A stretch of DNA of 46,354 nt from an uncultured Thiothrix sp. (GCF_937873765.1 NZ_CALMZC010000048.1:1-46354), one strand, 5' to 3'; numbered from the stretch's first letter, positions 14,512-24,338 are shown. Program-made: numbers and translations. Notes: generated from the sequence alone by a model not told the origin.

Positions 14512-14574
14512 GGTGAGCACCCTCTCCGTGTTGTCTATCGTGTGCAGGAAGCTGATTCCTCATTAAAGCATAAG

Positions 14575-14590
14575 TTCAAAGCGCTTTGAA
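14575..14590. promoter_or_regulatory. LacI-type operator, perfect 16-bp palindrome
   Basis: TTCAAAGCGCTTTGAA is a perfect palindrome between the divergent alpha-glucosidase and lacI-type genes. Its CAAAGCGCTTTG core recurs at 15759 and 21732, ahead of the other units of the cluster. A central CG within a symmetric site is typical for LacI/GalR proteins. It begins just after a candidate minus-strand -10, so bound protein would block that promoter. Confidence 0.8.
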
Positions 14591-14616
14591 ATATTAAATG
14601 TTTACCTTAAGGTAAA
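14588..14616 (-). promoter_or_regulatory. Candidate promoter of the leftward alpha-glucosidase gene
   Basis: On the minus strand TTTACC (14616..14611), a 17-base spacer, and TATTTC (14593..14588) form a plausible sigma-70 promoter whose start point would fall within the operator at 14575-14590. The -35 hexamer lies in a second palindrome, TTTACCTTAAGGTAAA, at 14601-14616. Confidence 0.4.
14601..14616. repeat. Second perfect palindrome TTTACCTTAAGGTAAA
   Basis: A 16-bp perfect inverted repeat whose centre is 26 bp from the centre of the LacI-type operator. It differs completely from that operator, so a different regulator may bind there. I saw no second copy in the cluster. Confidence 0.55.
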
Positions 14617-14686
14617 GCTACTATTCCAGCCCCTGCTTATTCGCTAGAATCAAGCTTTATCAGCCCTAGTAAAGATCCAGTCCCTT

Positions 14687-15712
14687 ATGAGTCTGAAAGA
14701 GCTATCACAGCGCCTTGGATTATCACAAACAACGGTTAGTCGTGCTTTAAATGGTTATCCTGAAGTGAGTGAACGGACTCGGCAACGGGTGATACAGCTG
14801 GCGCGTGAAATGAACTATCGGCCTAACCCCAGCGCTAAATCCTTAGCGACAGGTCGCACTGAACATATTGGGATTGTCTTACCGATTGAAAAGAACTTGT
14901 TTGTTGAGCCGTTATTTGGCGAGTATTTGGCAGGGGTGGCGCAGTTTTTAGCAGAAGCGGATATGGATATTACCGTGATCCCAACCCCGCTAAGTCAGGA
15001 ACTGGAAGTCTACGAACAACTGGCCATGTCTGGACGGGTAGATGGCTTACTCATTAGTAGTCCAGCAGTGAATGATGCACGCGTCGCAAGCTTAGTCGGT
15101 TCTAATCTTCCTTTCGTTGTGCATGGACGTACTCACTGCGATCAAACCTACTCCTATTGTGATATCGATAATCAAGGCGCTTTTGCTAGAGCGACACGCT
15201 TACTGATCGAATTAGGCCATCAGCATATCGGCCTGATCAACGGTGATCAAAGTCTAAATTATGCTAATGATCGTTATTTGGGTTACAAATCAACACTTGA
15301 GCAATATAGTATTACTTACGATCCAAGCTTATGTGTACAGGGCGAGATCACTGAAGAATCAGGTTTTAATGCCGCCGCACAATTATTGATGCACCGCCCC
15401 CGGCCTAGCGCCTTGTTAATCAGTAATATGATTTTTGCCCTCGGTGCGATGCGCGCTCTACGCCAGCATGGTTTAGAGCCGGGTTATGATGTGGCGATTA
15501 TTGTGCATGATGATTATCTCCCCTATTTACGAGCGGATAAATTTGATCCCCCTCTCACAACCACTAGTTCACCCATTCGGAAAGCAGGCTATGAAATAAC
15601 CAAAATGTTGCATCACGAAATTGAAGTGGATGACACAGCTCATGCTAAGCAGCAGCAACTACTCGAGGTAGAGTTAATTATCCGTGGTTCGACACGCATT
15701 CGCAGAAATTGA
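14687..15712 (+). CDS. LacI/GalR-family regulator of the alpha-glucoside cluster
   Basis: A 341-residue LacI-family repressor. Residues 2-60 are the DNA-binding head: Leu-Ser-Gln-Arg-Leu-Gly-Leu-Ser-Gln-Thr-Thr-Val-Ser-Arg-Ala-Leu-Asn-Gly, then a hinge helix with Pro-Asn-Pro-Ser-Ala-Lys-Ser-Leu. The rest is a periplasmic-binding-protein-like sugar sensor. It lies between the two GH13 genes and resembles AglR-type regulators. Palindromes of the kind LacI proteins bind lie both upstream and downstream of it and ahead of the transporter, so it probably represses the whole cluster and itself. The inducer is unknown. Confidence 0.93.
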   Translation: MSLKELSQRLGLSQTTVSRALNGYPEVSERTRQRVIQLAREMNYRPNPSAKSLATGRTEHIGIVLPIEKNLFVEPLFGEYLAGVAQFLAEADMDITVIPTPLSQELEVYEQLAMSGRVDGLLISSPAVNDARVASLVGSNLPFVVHGRTHCDQTYSYCDIDNQGAFARATRLLIELGHQHIGLINGDQSLNYANDRYLGYKSTLEQYSITYDPSLCVQGEITEESGFNAAAQLLMHRPRPSALLISNMIFALGAMRALRQHGLEPGYDVAIIVHDDYLPYLRADKFDPPLTTTSSPIRKAGYEITKMLHHEIEVDDTAHAKQQQLLEVELIIRGSTRIRRN

Positions 15713-15729
15713 CTAACAAAAATTTAACC

Positions 15730-15758
15730 TTGTTAATAAAGTTTGCGACTAATAAACT
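15730..15758 (+). promoter_or_regulatory. Candidate promoter of the rightward alpha-glucosidase gene
   Basis: TTGTTA (15730-15735), a 17-base spacer and TAAACT (15753-15758) form a plausible sigma-70 promoter. The LacI-type operator overlaps its end and the expected start point. Confidence 0.5.
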
Positions 15759-15771
15759 CAAAGCGCTTTGG
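15757..15771. promoter_or_regulatory. LacI-type operator ahead of the second alpha-glucosidase gene
   Basis: CTCAAAGCGCTTTGG contains the 12-bp palindrome CAAAGCGCTTTG (15759-15770), identical to the core at 14577-14588 and 21732-21743. It overlaps the end of the candidate -10 hexamer. Confidence 0.78.
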
Positions 15772-15831
15772 TTATACTACCATCACTAGAAATCGCAAGT
15801 ACCACAACGAGTTAGCTAACAAGGAGCATAT

Positions 15832-17439
15832 ATGAATGAATGGTGGCGCGGGGCTGTTACCTACCAGATTTATCCCCGTTCTTTTCAGGATTCTAATAAC
15901 GATGGTATAGGTGATTTAGCCGGTATTACCGAGCGTTTACCTTATGTCGCGGACTTAGGAGTGGATGCAATTTGGTTATCGCCGATTTTTACCTCACCCA
16001 TGTTAGATATGGGCTACGACGTGTCCAATTATACGGATATTGATCCGACCTTTGGCACGCTGGCTGATTTTGAGCAATTGATTGCACGCGCTCATGAGCT
16101 GGGCTTAAAAGTCATTATTGACCAAGTGTTATCGCACTCTAGTTCTGAGCATCCCTTCTTTAAAGAAAGCCGTCAAAACCGCACAAATCCTAAAGCAGAT
16201 TGGTATATCTGGGCTGATCCACAGCATGATGGCTCTCCACCCAATAACTGGCTATCGGTTTTTGGGGGTGGTGCTTGGCAATGGGATTCACGTCGTCATC
16301 AATACTATCTGCATAACTTTTTAGTCGAACAACCAGATTTCAACTTTCATAATCCAGCCGTACAGGATTGGTTGCTCTCAACTATGCGTTTTTGGTTGGA
16401 ACGAGGTGTGGATGGTTTCCGTTTGGATACCGTAAATTTCTACTTCCATGATGCGCTGCTGCGGAGCGATCCAGCCGATTTCCGCCGTAAGGAAAAACCT
16501 GAATGGAATCCTTATTCAATGCAATACCATATTTTCTCGAAAAATCAGCCTGAGAATTTGGTATTTTTAGAGCGGATGCGTGCCCTGTTAGATGAATTCG
16601 AGGCGCGTACTATGGTGGGTGAAATGGGCGAAGATCATCATCCGATTCGCATGATGGGCGAATATACTTCTGGAAAACGCTTGCATATGTGTTATTCCTT
16701 CGAAATGTTGAAAGATCCGTTCAGTGCTGCTCATTTTCGCAAGTTGATTGATGAGTTTTATACGGGTGCACCACATGGCTGGCCGTGCTGGGCGTTCTCG
16801 AATCATGATGTGGTGCGCCACGCGACCCGTTGGAAACAATATGGTGTCAGTAATGAAGCCTTAGCAAAACAAGCCGGCGCTTTACTGCTGTCGCTACAAG
16901 GCTCGATTTGCATCTATGAAGGCGAAGAACTCGGCCAGACTGAATCGGATCTAGAATATAGCGAATTAACCGATCCACAAGGTTTGCGCTTTTGGCCGGA
17001 AAACAAGGGCCGTGATGGTTGCCGTACCCCCATGACTTGGGATGCAAATCAGCCTAACGCGGGCTTTAGTAGTACCAAACCATGGCTACCCGTCAAGCCT
17101 GAGCAAGTTGCCCACAGTGCCGCACAACAAGCAGACAACCCCAACTCAGTGTTGAATTTCTACAAACGTATGTTGCGTTTGCGTAAAGCGAGCGCTCCTT
17201 TAAAGCAGGGTGCTACGCATTTCTTCGCTACCCAAGAACCGATTTTAGCGTTTAAACGTGGTAGTGATTTGTTGTGTGTCTTCAATCTTTCACCGACAGT
17301 ACAGCATGTGAAGCTCAGCGGTGGCCAAGTGACTGAAGTTTTATTGGAAGCTGCGCAATTAGTAGATGGGCGATTGAACTTGGCGGGCAATGGGGTTGCA
17401 CTGTTTCAAGTCACAGACGAAGTAGCTGTTAGTAACTAA
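15832..17439 (+). CDS. GH13 alpha-glucosidase, second copy
   Basis: A 535-residue cytoplasmic GH13 enzyme with nucleophile Asp199 (Gly-Phe-Arg-Leu-Asp-Thr-Val-Asn), acid/base Glu264 (Val-Gly-Glu-Met-Gly-Glu-Asp) and Asp326 (Ser-Asn-His-Asp-Val-Val-Arg). AAGGAG lies 6-8 bases before the ATG. It is a diverged paralogue of the enzyme at 12889: the barrels align along their length, but the loop after the acid/base and the insert before it (Asp-Phe-Arg-Arg-Lys-Glu-Lys-Pro) differ, which may reflect different linkage preference. The LacI-type operator lies about 60 bases upstream. Confidence 0.9.
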   Translation: MNEWWRGAVTYQIYPRSFQDSNNDGIGDLAGITERLPYVADLGVDAIWLSPIFTSPMLDMGYDVSNYTDIDPTFGTLADFEQLIARAHELGLKVIIDQVLSHSSSEHPFFKESRQNRTNPKADWYIWADPQHDGSPPNNWLSVFGGGAWQWDSRRHQYYLHNFLVEQPDFNFHNPAVQDWLLSTMRFWLERGVDGFRLDTVNFYFHDALLRSDPADFRRKEKPEWNPYSMQYHIFSKNQPENLVFLERMRALLDEFEARTMVGEMGEDHHPIRMMGEYTSGKRLHMCYSFEMLKDPFSAAHFRKLIDEFYTGAPHGWPCWAFSNHDVVRHATRWKQYGVSNEALAKQAGALLLSLQGSICIYEGEELGQTESDLEYSELTDPQGLRFWPENKGRDGCRTPMTWDANQPNAGFSSTKPWLPVKPEQVAHSAAQQADNPNSVLNFYKRMLRLRKASAPLKQGATHFFATQEPILAFKRGSDLLCVFNLSPTVQHVKLSGGQVTEVLLEAAQLVDGRLNLAGNGVALFQVTDEVAVSN

Positions 17440-17446
17440 CAGCTAC
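17422..17446. terminator. 25-bp inverted repeat over the stop codon at a convergent junction
   Basis: GTAGCTGTTAGT and ACTAACAGCTAC are exact reverse complements separated by a single A. The repeat covers the last codons and stop of the alpha-glucosidase gene. A weaker hairpin, CTACC/GGTAG, overlaps it at 17443-17459. No T-run follows. It probably stabilises or ends the two convergent transcripts. Confidence 0.5.
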
Positions 17447-17461
17447 CCGAAAACGGTAGGT

Positions 17462-18469
17462 CTAACGTCGAATAGGCTTACCGTTAGCATCAAAACGATG
17501 CAAATTATGTGGTTGTGGACGAATCCCGACCTTCGTACCAAGTTCTAAAGTCACTGTACCATCTTCGCGCACAATCATTGGCTCTTCGCTGCCAATATCT
17601 ACGAAAATATAGTTATCTGAACCTAGATTTTCATAGTGCACGACTTCACCTTGCCAAACTGGATTGGTGTTATCGATGCTTAAATGCTCAGAACGAATAC
17701 CCAAAGTAGTACAATTGTATTGCTCGGCGAACTTACCAGTGAGGAAGTTCATTTTCGGCGAACCAATGAAACCTGCAACGAAGACTGAGTTAGGGCTTTC
17801 ATATAACTCTGCCGGAGTACCTACCTGCTCCACCAGACCATCACGTAATACGCAAATCCGATCCGCCAAAGTCATCGCTTCGACCTGATCGTGGGTAACA
17901 TAAATCATAGTGGCTTTATTCATGTCGTGGTGTAGCTTGGCGATTTCTAAGCGAGTTTGTACCCGCAAGGCCGCATCCAAGTTGGATAAAGGTTCGTCGA
18001 ACAAGAACACACGTGGATCACGCACAATCGCCCGTCCAATCGCTACGCGCTGGCGTTGACCACCGGATAATTGCTTGGGTAAACGATCTAGCAAATGAGC
18101 AATCTGCAGCATTTTTGCTGCTTTCTCCACCCGAACACGAATTTCTTCAGGGGTAGTATTTGCAAGCTTCATCCCGAAGGCCATATTGTCATAGACATTC
18201 ATATGCGGGTACAAAGCATAGGATTGGAATACCATGGCAATACCGCGCTTAGACGGTGCTAGGTGATTGACCCGCTCGCCATCAAACAACATATCGCCTG
18301 AAGTAATATCTTCCAACCCTGAAATCAAGCGCAATAAAGTCGATTTACCACAACCGGAAGGGCCAACGAACACCATAAATTCGCCACTGCGAATATCCAG
18401 ATTGACACCTTTGATGACATCAATGGCGCCATACGACTTCCGTACATTTTTTAATTCAATACGAGCCAT
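17462..18469 (-). CDS. Sugar ABC transporter ATPase (MsmK/UgpC/MalK type)
   Basis: A 335-residue ATPase with Walker A Gly-Pro-Ser-Gly-Cys-Gly-Lys-Ser-Thr (about 36-44), signature Leu-Ser-Gly-Gly-Gln-Arg-Gln-Arg, Walker B Val-Phe-Leu-Phe-Asp-Glu-Pro and the His switch in Thr-His-Asp-Gln. A C-terminal TOBE-type domain follows from about 240, slightly shorter than the ~360-residue norm. It powers import through the two permeases encoded just upstream. A GGAG box precedes the ATG. It ends the leftward operon and converges on the second alpha-glucosidase gene. Confidence 0.92.
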   Translation of the reverse strand: MARIELKNVRKSYGAIDVIKGVNLDIRSGEFMVFVGPSGCGKSTLLRLISGLEDITSGDMLFDGERVNHLAPSKRGIAMVFQSYALYPHMNVYDNMAFGMKLANTTPEEIRVRVEKAAKMLQIAHLLDRLPKQLSGGQRQRVAIGRAIVRDPRVFLFDEPLSNLDAALRVQTRLEIAKLHHDMNKATMIYVTHDQVEAMTLADRICVLRDGLVEQVGTPAELYESPNSVFVAGFIGSPKMNFLTGKFAEQYNCTTLGIRSEHLSIDNTNPVWQGEVVHYENLGSDNYIFVDIGSEEPMIVREDGTVTLELGTKVGIRPQPHNLHRFDANGKPIRR

Positions 18470-18481
18470 CTCAACACTCCT

Positions 18482-19306
18482 TTAGCCTTTAACGCCACCA
18501 GCCGTCAAACCAGCCACAATCTTACGTTGGAAAATCAATACCAGAATAATAATTGGCACTGTGACCAACACCGACGCAGCCATAATAATGCCCCAAGGGG
18601 TTTCATATTGCGTCGCACCTGATAGCAGGCTAATTGCAACCGGTACCGTACGTGTCTCATTCGATGAGGTGAAAGTTAAAGCGAATAGAAACTCATTCCA
18701 TGCACCAATGAACGCCAATAAGCCCGTGGTCACCAAAGCTGGCCACATCAAGGGCAAAAATACTTTCGTAATAATCTGCCAAGGTGTTGCGCCATCGACA
18801 ATCGCAGCCTCTTCAATTTCAATCGGCAAATCACGCATGAAGGTGGTGAGTACCCACACGGTGAAAGGCAAAGTGAAAATGGTATAAGACAAGATCAAAG
18901 CCCACGGTGTGTTATAGATGCCAATAAAACGAATCATCTCAAACAAACCGGATAAGACCGCAATTTGGGGAAACATAGACACTGCCAAAATCGTCATCAG
19001 CAATAAACCACGCCCACGGAAACGTACCCGCGCCAAAGCATAAGAAGCAGTCACTGCCATCAGCAAGGCTAATGCAACAGTCATAGTCGCAACAAACACC
19101 GAGTTCAAAATATTGCGTAAGAACTCACCCTGTTGAAATACTGAATAATAGTTGCTCAAACTAAAGGATGTTGGCCAATAATCAACTTCAAACAAGGAGG
19201 TACCCGTTTTAAAGCTGGTCAAAATCGCATAGTAAAATGGAAACACCGACACAACGACGATCACTAGCACTAACAAATAAAATGCTAAAGTCTGTAGGCT
19301 TTTCAT
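18482..19306 (-). CDS. Sugar ABC transporter permease, MalG type
   Basis: A 274-residue inner-membrane permease with six predicted segments. The cytoplasmic EAA loop, Glu-Glu-Ala-Ala-Ile-Val-Asp-Gly-Ala near residue 168, is the contact for the ATPase. The C-terminus Ala-Gly-Leu-Thr-Ala-Gly-Gly-Val-Lys-Gly is characteristic of MalG-type subunits. Its start overlaps the stop of the other permease gene by four bases (19303-19306), so the two are coupled. Confidence 0.92.
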   Translation of the reverse strand: MKSLQTLAFYLLVLVIVVVSVFPFYYAILTSFKTGTSLFEVDYWPTSFSLSNYYSVFQQGEFLRNILNSVFVATMTVALALLMAVTASYALARVRFRGRGLLLMTILAVSMFPQIAVLSGLFEMIRFIGIYNTPWALILSYTIFTLPFTVWVLTTFMRDLPIEIEEAAIVDGATPWQIITKVFLPLMWPALVTTGLLAFIGAWNEFLFALTFTSSNETRTVPVAISLLSGATQYETPWGIIMAASVLVTVPIIILVLIFQRKIVAGLTAGGVKG

Positions 19307-20265
19307 TTGTTATCTCCACTCAAATCGACTTTACCCAGCCAAATATAGAGAATCACAAACAGTGCGATGAAGGTAAATAACAGGGTCGACTGCGCCGAAC
19401 CATACGCGAACTTATCGAACTCAATCATATTTTCACGGCTGATAATCGACATGGTTTTAGTCGTCGATGAGTTCGGAGTTAATACGTAAATCAAATCGAA
19501 GATACGCAACGCATCCAGCATACGGAAAATAATCGCCACCATCAAAGCTGGTTTTACTAGTGGTAAAGTAATCTTAAAAAACACTTTGACAGGGTGAATA
19601 CCATCAATTTTCGAGGCCTCATATACATCTTTCGGTACCATTTGCAGCCCTGCTAAACATAACAAAGCCATAAAGGGGGTCGTCTTCCAAATATCTACAA
19701 TTAACACCGCAAACATCGCCGTATCCACACTAGCCGTCCATGCGATTTTTTGCGAGATGATGCCCAAATTCATTAATACATCATTGATAATGCCGAATTG
19801 GTCATTCAGCATCCAGCTCCACATTTTGGCAGACACGATGGTAGGAATCGCCCAAGGAATTAGAATCGCAGCACGCACTAAACCACGGCCTTTGAACTCA
19901 GCATTGAGCACTAGGGCAACAATCATGCCTAAGATAGCTTCTAAAGTGACCGATACAAAAGCGAAGCGCACGGTATTCCAAACCGCATTCCACCAAGCGG
20001 GATCAACCAAAGTTCCACGGAAAATGGTCTTGCCAGACGGCAAAGTACGCCAGCTTAAATAATTATCAAAACCGATCCATTGTCCGCCATATAGATTGCT
20101 CAGCGAAGTATCGGTAAAACTAAAGTAAATCGAACGAAATAAGGGGTAAGCAGCAACAAGGACTAAGGCAGCGATCATGGGTATTAAAAACCACATGGCT
20201 GCGCGAATACGCTGTGTTTGTAATTCTGCTTTACCTGAAGATGAAACTGCATGAGAGGGGTTCAT
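19303..20265 (-). CDS. Sugar ABC transporter permease, MalF type
   Basis: 320 residues from ATG 20265, selected because AGGAGAG lies 5 bases before it; the frame stays open further but without a better start. The EAA loop is Glu-Ala-Ser-Lys-Ile-Asp-Gly-Ile near residue 216, among about six membrane segments. With the MalG-type partner it forms the channel for an alpha-glucoside such as maltose, trehalose or sucrose. A hairpin with a T-run separates it from the binding-protein gene. Confidence 0.92.
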   Translation of the reverse strand: MNPSHAVSSSGKAELQTQRIRAAMWFLIPMIAALVLVAAYPLFRSIYFSFTDTSLSNLYGGQWIGFDNYLSWRTLPSGKTIFRGTLVDPAWWNAVWNTVRFAFVSVTLEAILGMIVALVLNAEFKGRGLVRAAILIPWAIPTIVSAKMWSWMLNDQFGIINDVLMNLGIISQKIAWTASVDTAMFAVLIVDIWKTTPFMALLCLAGLQMVPKDVYEASKIDGIHPVKVFFKITLPLVKPALMVAIIFRMLDALRIFDLIYVLTPNSSTTKTMSIISRENMIEFDKFAYGSAQSTLLFTFIALFVILYIWLGKVDLSGDNK

Positions 20266-20290
20266 GAGGTCTCTCCTAGGGTGGTGCTGA

Positions 20291-20323
20291 TTAAAAAGGG
20301 TAACAACCAAGGTCGTTACCCTT
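20291..20323 (-). terminator. Intercistronic terminator/attenuator after the binding-protein gene
   Basis: On the minus strand AAGGGTAAC (20323..20315) pairs with GTTACCCTT (20304..20296), followed by a T-run to 20293. A second hairpin (AACCCCTAA at 20331-20339 with TTAGGGTT at 20353-20360) precedes it. Partial termination here would leave more message for the binding protein than for the permeases, a known pattern in sugar importers. Confidence 0.75.
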
Positions 20324-20371
20324 CCGACGTAACCCCTAAGGCTTAGCAGCTTTTAGGGTTTGGAGGAGAAC

Positions 20372-21652
20372 TTACCAACCTTTACCTTGTAATTCGGTTA
20401 AATCGGCTTCCAATACTTCGAGGTTTTCAGCAGCCGTGCCTTTACCGGATAAAGTCTCATGCACTGCAGACCAGAACTTGGAAGACACTTCGTTATATTT
20501 AACCTTAGTGGGTGCAGAGGGACGTGGCACCGCTTGTAAAAACACATCCTTCCAACGTGGAATAATCGGTTGCTTTTCTTTAATGTCCGCGTCGTCATAT
20601 AAGGACATAATCGTTGGCAACTTAGAACCAATCAAAGCGTTCTGCTTTTGGGTTTCAGTGGAAGCTAAGAACTTCACTAAAGCAATCGCTGCGTCTTTAT
20701 TCTTAGCATATTTAGAAACTGCTAAGTTCCAACCACCTAAAGTTGCGGCTGATTTGTCATTACCACCACCCATTGGCAGGGTTGTGACATCAAATTTGCC
20801 TTTAACCTTACTGTCGTCTGCTTCACCTAAACCATAAGCATAAGGCCAATTACGCATGAAGACGGCATTGCCAGTTTGCCAAACACCACGTGCTTCTTCT
20901 TCACCGTATGAGAGGACACCGGGAGGGGAAATATTATTTACCCAAGATTTAGCCAAATCTAAGGCAGCAACTGCTTTTGGATTATTGACAGAAATTTTTC
21001 CATCTGGCTCAACAATTTGACCACCGCCAAAGGATTTAACCCACTCTAAAGCATTACAGGTCAAACCTTCATAGGCATTACCTTGCCATACAAAGCCCCA
21101 AAGATCTTTACTGCCTTCCGCACGCTCAGCTTCTTGAACTTTTTTAGCGGTTTCAGTTAACTCTTCCCAAGTTTTGGGCACGCTGAGCTTATGCTTTTCT
21201 AACAAGTCTTTGCGATAGTAAAGGGCTGGTGCGTCAGTAAATAAGGGCATCGCGACCAATTTACCGTTAACAGTTTGTGATTCAACAATGGATGGGAAAT
21301 GATCTTTGATAACATCTTTTGTGGCTTCGGTTAAATCTTCGAAGTTATCGGCTAACTGTGGTGCCCAAATAACATCGGTTTGATAAACGTCCACATCAGC
21401 GTTACCAGCTGACAGCCATAAACGGTATTGAGCGAATTGATCCGTGGTCGAAGAAGGCATAGGTACTACTTTGACCGTATTACCCGTTTCTTTTTCCCAA
21501 GGTTTCACCAGCTCTTTAAAGACCTCGATGTCTTTACCAACTGCACCAGAAACAAAATTGACTTCAACTGCATAGGCAGAAATAGAAGTCAGAGAAACAG
21601 CCAACACTGACGCCAGGATGGCTTTCTTAATAGGATTATGCATTAAAGTCAC
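20372..21652 (-). CDS. Periplasmic sugar-binding protein of the ABC importer
   Basis: A 426-residue family 1 solute-binding protein. The GTG at 21652 is preferred over ATG 21643 because GGAGGA ends 8 bases before the GTG. A signal peptide of ~28 residues ends at Ser-Ala-Tyr-Ala. The mature start (Val-Asn-Phe-Val-Ser-Gly-Ala-Val-Gly-Lys) and the segment Asp-Val-Asp-Val-Tyr-Gln-Thr-Asp-Val-Ile-Trp-Ala recall ThuE-like trehalose/maltose-binding proteins. It is first in the leftward operon with the two permeases and the ATPase; the LacI-type operator at 21732 lies 80 bases upstream. Confidence 0.92.
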   Translation of the reverse strand: MTLMHNPIKKAILASVLAVSLTSISAYAVEVNFVSGAVGKDIEVFKELVKPWEKETGNTVKVVPMPSSTTDQFAQYRLWLSAGNADVDVYQTDVIWAPQLADNFEDLTEATKDVIKDHFPSIVESQTVNGKLVAMPLFTDAPALYYRKDLLEKHKLSVPKTWEELTETAKKVQEAERAEGSKDLWGFVWQGNAYEGLTCNALEWVKSFGGGQIVEPDGKISVNNPKAVAALDLAKSWVNNISPPGVLSYGEEEARGVWQTGNAVFMRNWPYAYGLGEADDSKVKGKFDVTTLPMGGGNDKSAATLGGWNLAVSKYAKNKDAAIALVKFLASTETQKQNALIGSKLPTIMSLYDDADIKEKQPIIPRWKDVFLQAVPRPSAPTKVKYNEVSSKFWSAVHETLSGKGTAAENLEVLEADLTELQGKGW

Positions 21653-21731
21653 GATCTATCTCCTCCAAAAGATCAACGATACATAGAAAACAAACTAAGT
21701 AGGCACTTTGGTAAGTATTTTTCAACCTAAC

Positions 21732-21743
21732 CAAAGCGCTTTG
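21732..21743. promoter_or_regulatory. LacI-type operator ahead of the importer operon
   Basis: CAAAGCGCTTTG is identical to the cores at 14577 and 15759. On the minus strand a TATAAA hexamer lies just upstream (21754..21749), with TTTACG about 18 bases before it as a weak -35, so the operator would cover the start point of the importer operon. Confidence 0.75.
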
Positions 21744-21862
21744 AATTTTTATAAAAATACACCTGTCCTAACGTAAAAGCAATGATCTTATTACAGGTTT
21801 AATGTAAAGACATAAGTTTAGAAGAGTATAGCTTAACGCTAACTACTATTAGTAGCCCTAAA

Positions 21863-22375
21863 CTACTGTGTCTCAACCAAACTACGTAGATATTGAAAGA
21901 GTTCACGACTGCTCTTAGGTGGCTTATTGGCGGCATATTCCTTACGCGCGTTACGCACTAAGCCGCGGAGATGTTGCATATCAAGCGTTGGATAAGCTGC
22001 AAGCAATTCCTCTAAGACTGAATCATCCACCAATAATTGATCCCGCCAACGCTCCAAGCGATGAAAAACAGCCAAGTGCGCTTTACTACTAAACTCCCAT
22101 TCCGCGAATTTAGCTTGAATGGGTTCAAGCTCTACTTGGCGCATCAGCTTACCGATATATTGCCGCTGTCGACGCAAGGCACCGTGATTATTTAAACGCT
22201 TAGCTTCTAATACAGCATCTTCTAGCCGCTCGGGTAAATCCAACTGTTTAAGTTGCTCAGGGCGCAATTCAATCAGCTTCTCACCCAGTGCCTGAGCTGC
22301 TTCTGCCTCACGTTTATCGTGACTACGACTGACATAGTCATCATCTTCGTCAATGGGGTGGTAATAACCGGCCAT
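21863..22375 (-). CDS. darP: Ribosome-associated protein DarP (YjgA, DUF615)
   Basis: 170 residues from ATG 22375, with AAGGGA just upstream; the longer frame begins in the ATP synthase terminator. The N-terminus is acidic (Asp-Glu-Asp-Asp-Asp) followed by two helical bundles with Arg-Arg-Gln-Arg-Gln-Tyr-Ile-Gly-Lys-Leu-Met-Arg and His-Leu-Arg-Gly-Leu-Val-Arg-Asn-Ala-Arg. These are the conserved marks of YjgA, a late-stage 50S assembly factor in Escherichia coli. The length is close to the 183 residues there. Confidence 0.88.
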   Translation of the reverse strand: MAGYYHPIDEDDDYVSRSHDKREAEAAQALGEKLIELRPEQLKQLDLPERLEDAVLEAKRLNNHGALRRQRQYIGKLMRQVELEPIQAKFAEWEFSSKAHLAVFHRLERWRDQLLVDDSVLEELLAAYPTLDMQHLRGLVRNARKEYAANKPPKSSRELFQYLRSLVETQ

Positions 22376-22433
22376 ATTTTCCCTTCTACTGCTATGGACT
22401 GAACTTATGCTAATGAATTTTTTAGAAAAAAAC

Positions 22434-22458
22434 AAAAAGGCTCCCAAGGGAGCCTTTT
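22434..22458 (-). terminator. Terminator of the ATP synthase operon
   Basis: On the minus strand AAAAGGCTCCC pairs with GGGAGCCTTTTT across a short TT-rich loop, and the T-rich tail runs on to about 22,425. It starts about 25 bases after the atpC stop codon. It is one of the clearest terminators in the window. Confidence 0.92.
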
Positions 22459-22483
22459 CACTAGTAAGGGTTTAAGTCGAAAC

Positions 22484-22909
22484 TTAGTGACCGCGTACTT
22501 TACCAATATGATGGAGCATTTCCATCTGCGCTTTAGCCGCTTCCAGCTCAGCCTGAATTGCCTCGTAATCGAGGTCAGCAGGATCTTTGCCTTGTAGCGC
22601 ATCATGCGCACGCTTCATCGCATCTTGAGCGGCTTGTGCATCCAAATCTTCTGCACGCATACCCGTATCAGCGAGCACCGTGATTAGAGTCGGCTGCACC
22701 TCTAGCACACCACCAGAGACGAACAACGAAGTGGTACCTTCAGCAGTGGTATATTTCAACTCACCCGCACGTAACGTCGAGATCAGCTGCGTGTGTTTAG
22801 GATAAATACCTAAATCACCCATCGCACCCGGAGCAATCACTTTTTCTACCAAACCAGAGAAAAGCTTTTGCTCAGCGGTGACTACTTCCAATTGAATTGT
22901 CGATGCCAT
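22484..22909 (-). CDS. atpC: ATP synthase epsilon subunit
   Basis: 141 residues from the second of two adjacent ATGs (22909), which is 5 bases from AGGAGG; the first is only 2 bases away. The N-terminal beta sandwich has Glu-Lys-Val-Ile-Ala-Pro-Gly-Ala-Met-Gly-Asp-Leu-Gly-Ile and His-Thr-Gln-Leu. The C-terminal helical part has Ala-Glu-Asp-Leu-Asp and regulates the rotary enzyme by contacting the catalytic head. Last gene of the atp operon. Confidence 0.97.
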   Translation of the reverse strand: MASTIQLEVVTAEQKLFSGLVEKVIAPGAMGDLGIYPKHTQLISTLRAGELKYTTAEGTTSLFVSGGVLEVQPTLITVLADTGMRAEDLDAQAAQDAMKRAHDALQGKDPADLDYEAIQAELEAAKAQMEMLHHIGKVRGH

Positions 22910-22921
22910 CATGCCCTCCTA

Positions 22922-24310
<1,389 letters not shown>

Positions 24311-24338
24311 TTAAAAAATGATAATTCCGTAAACAGCG

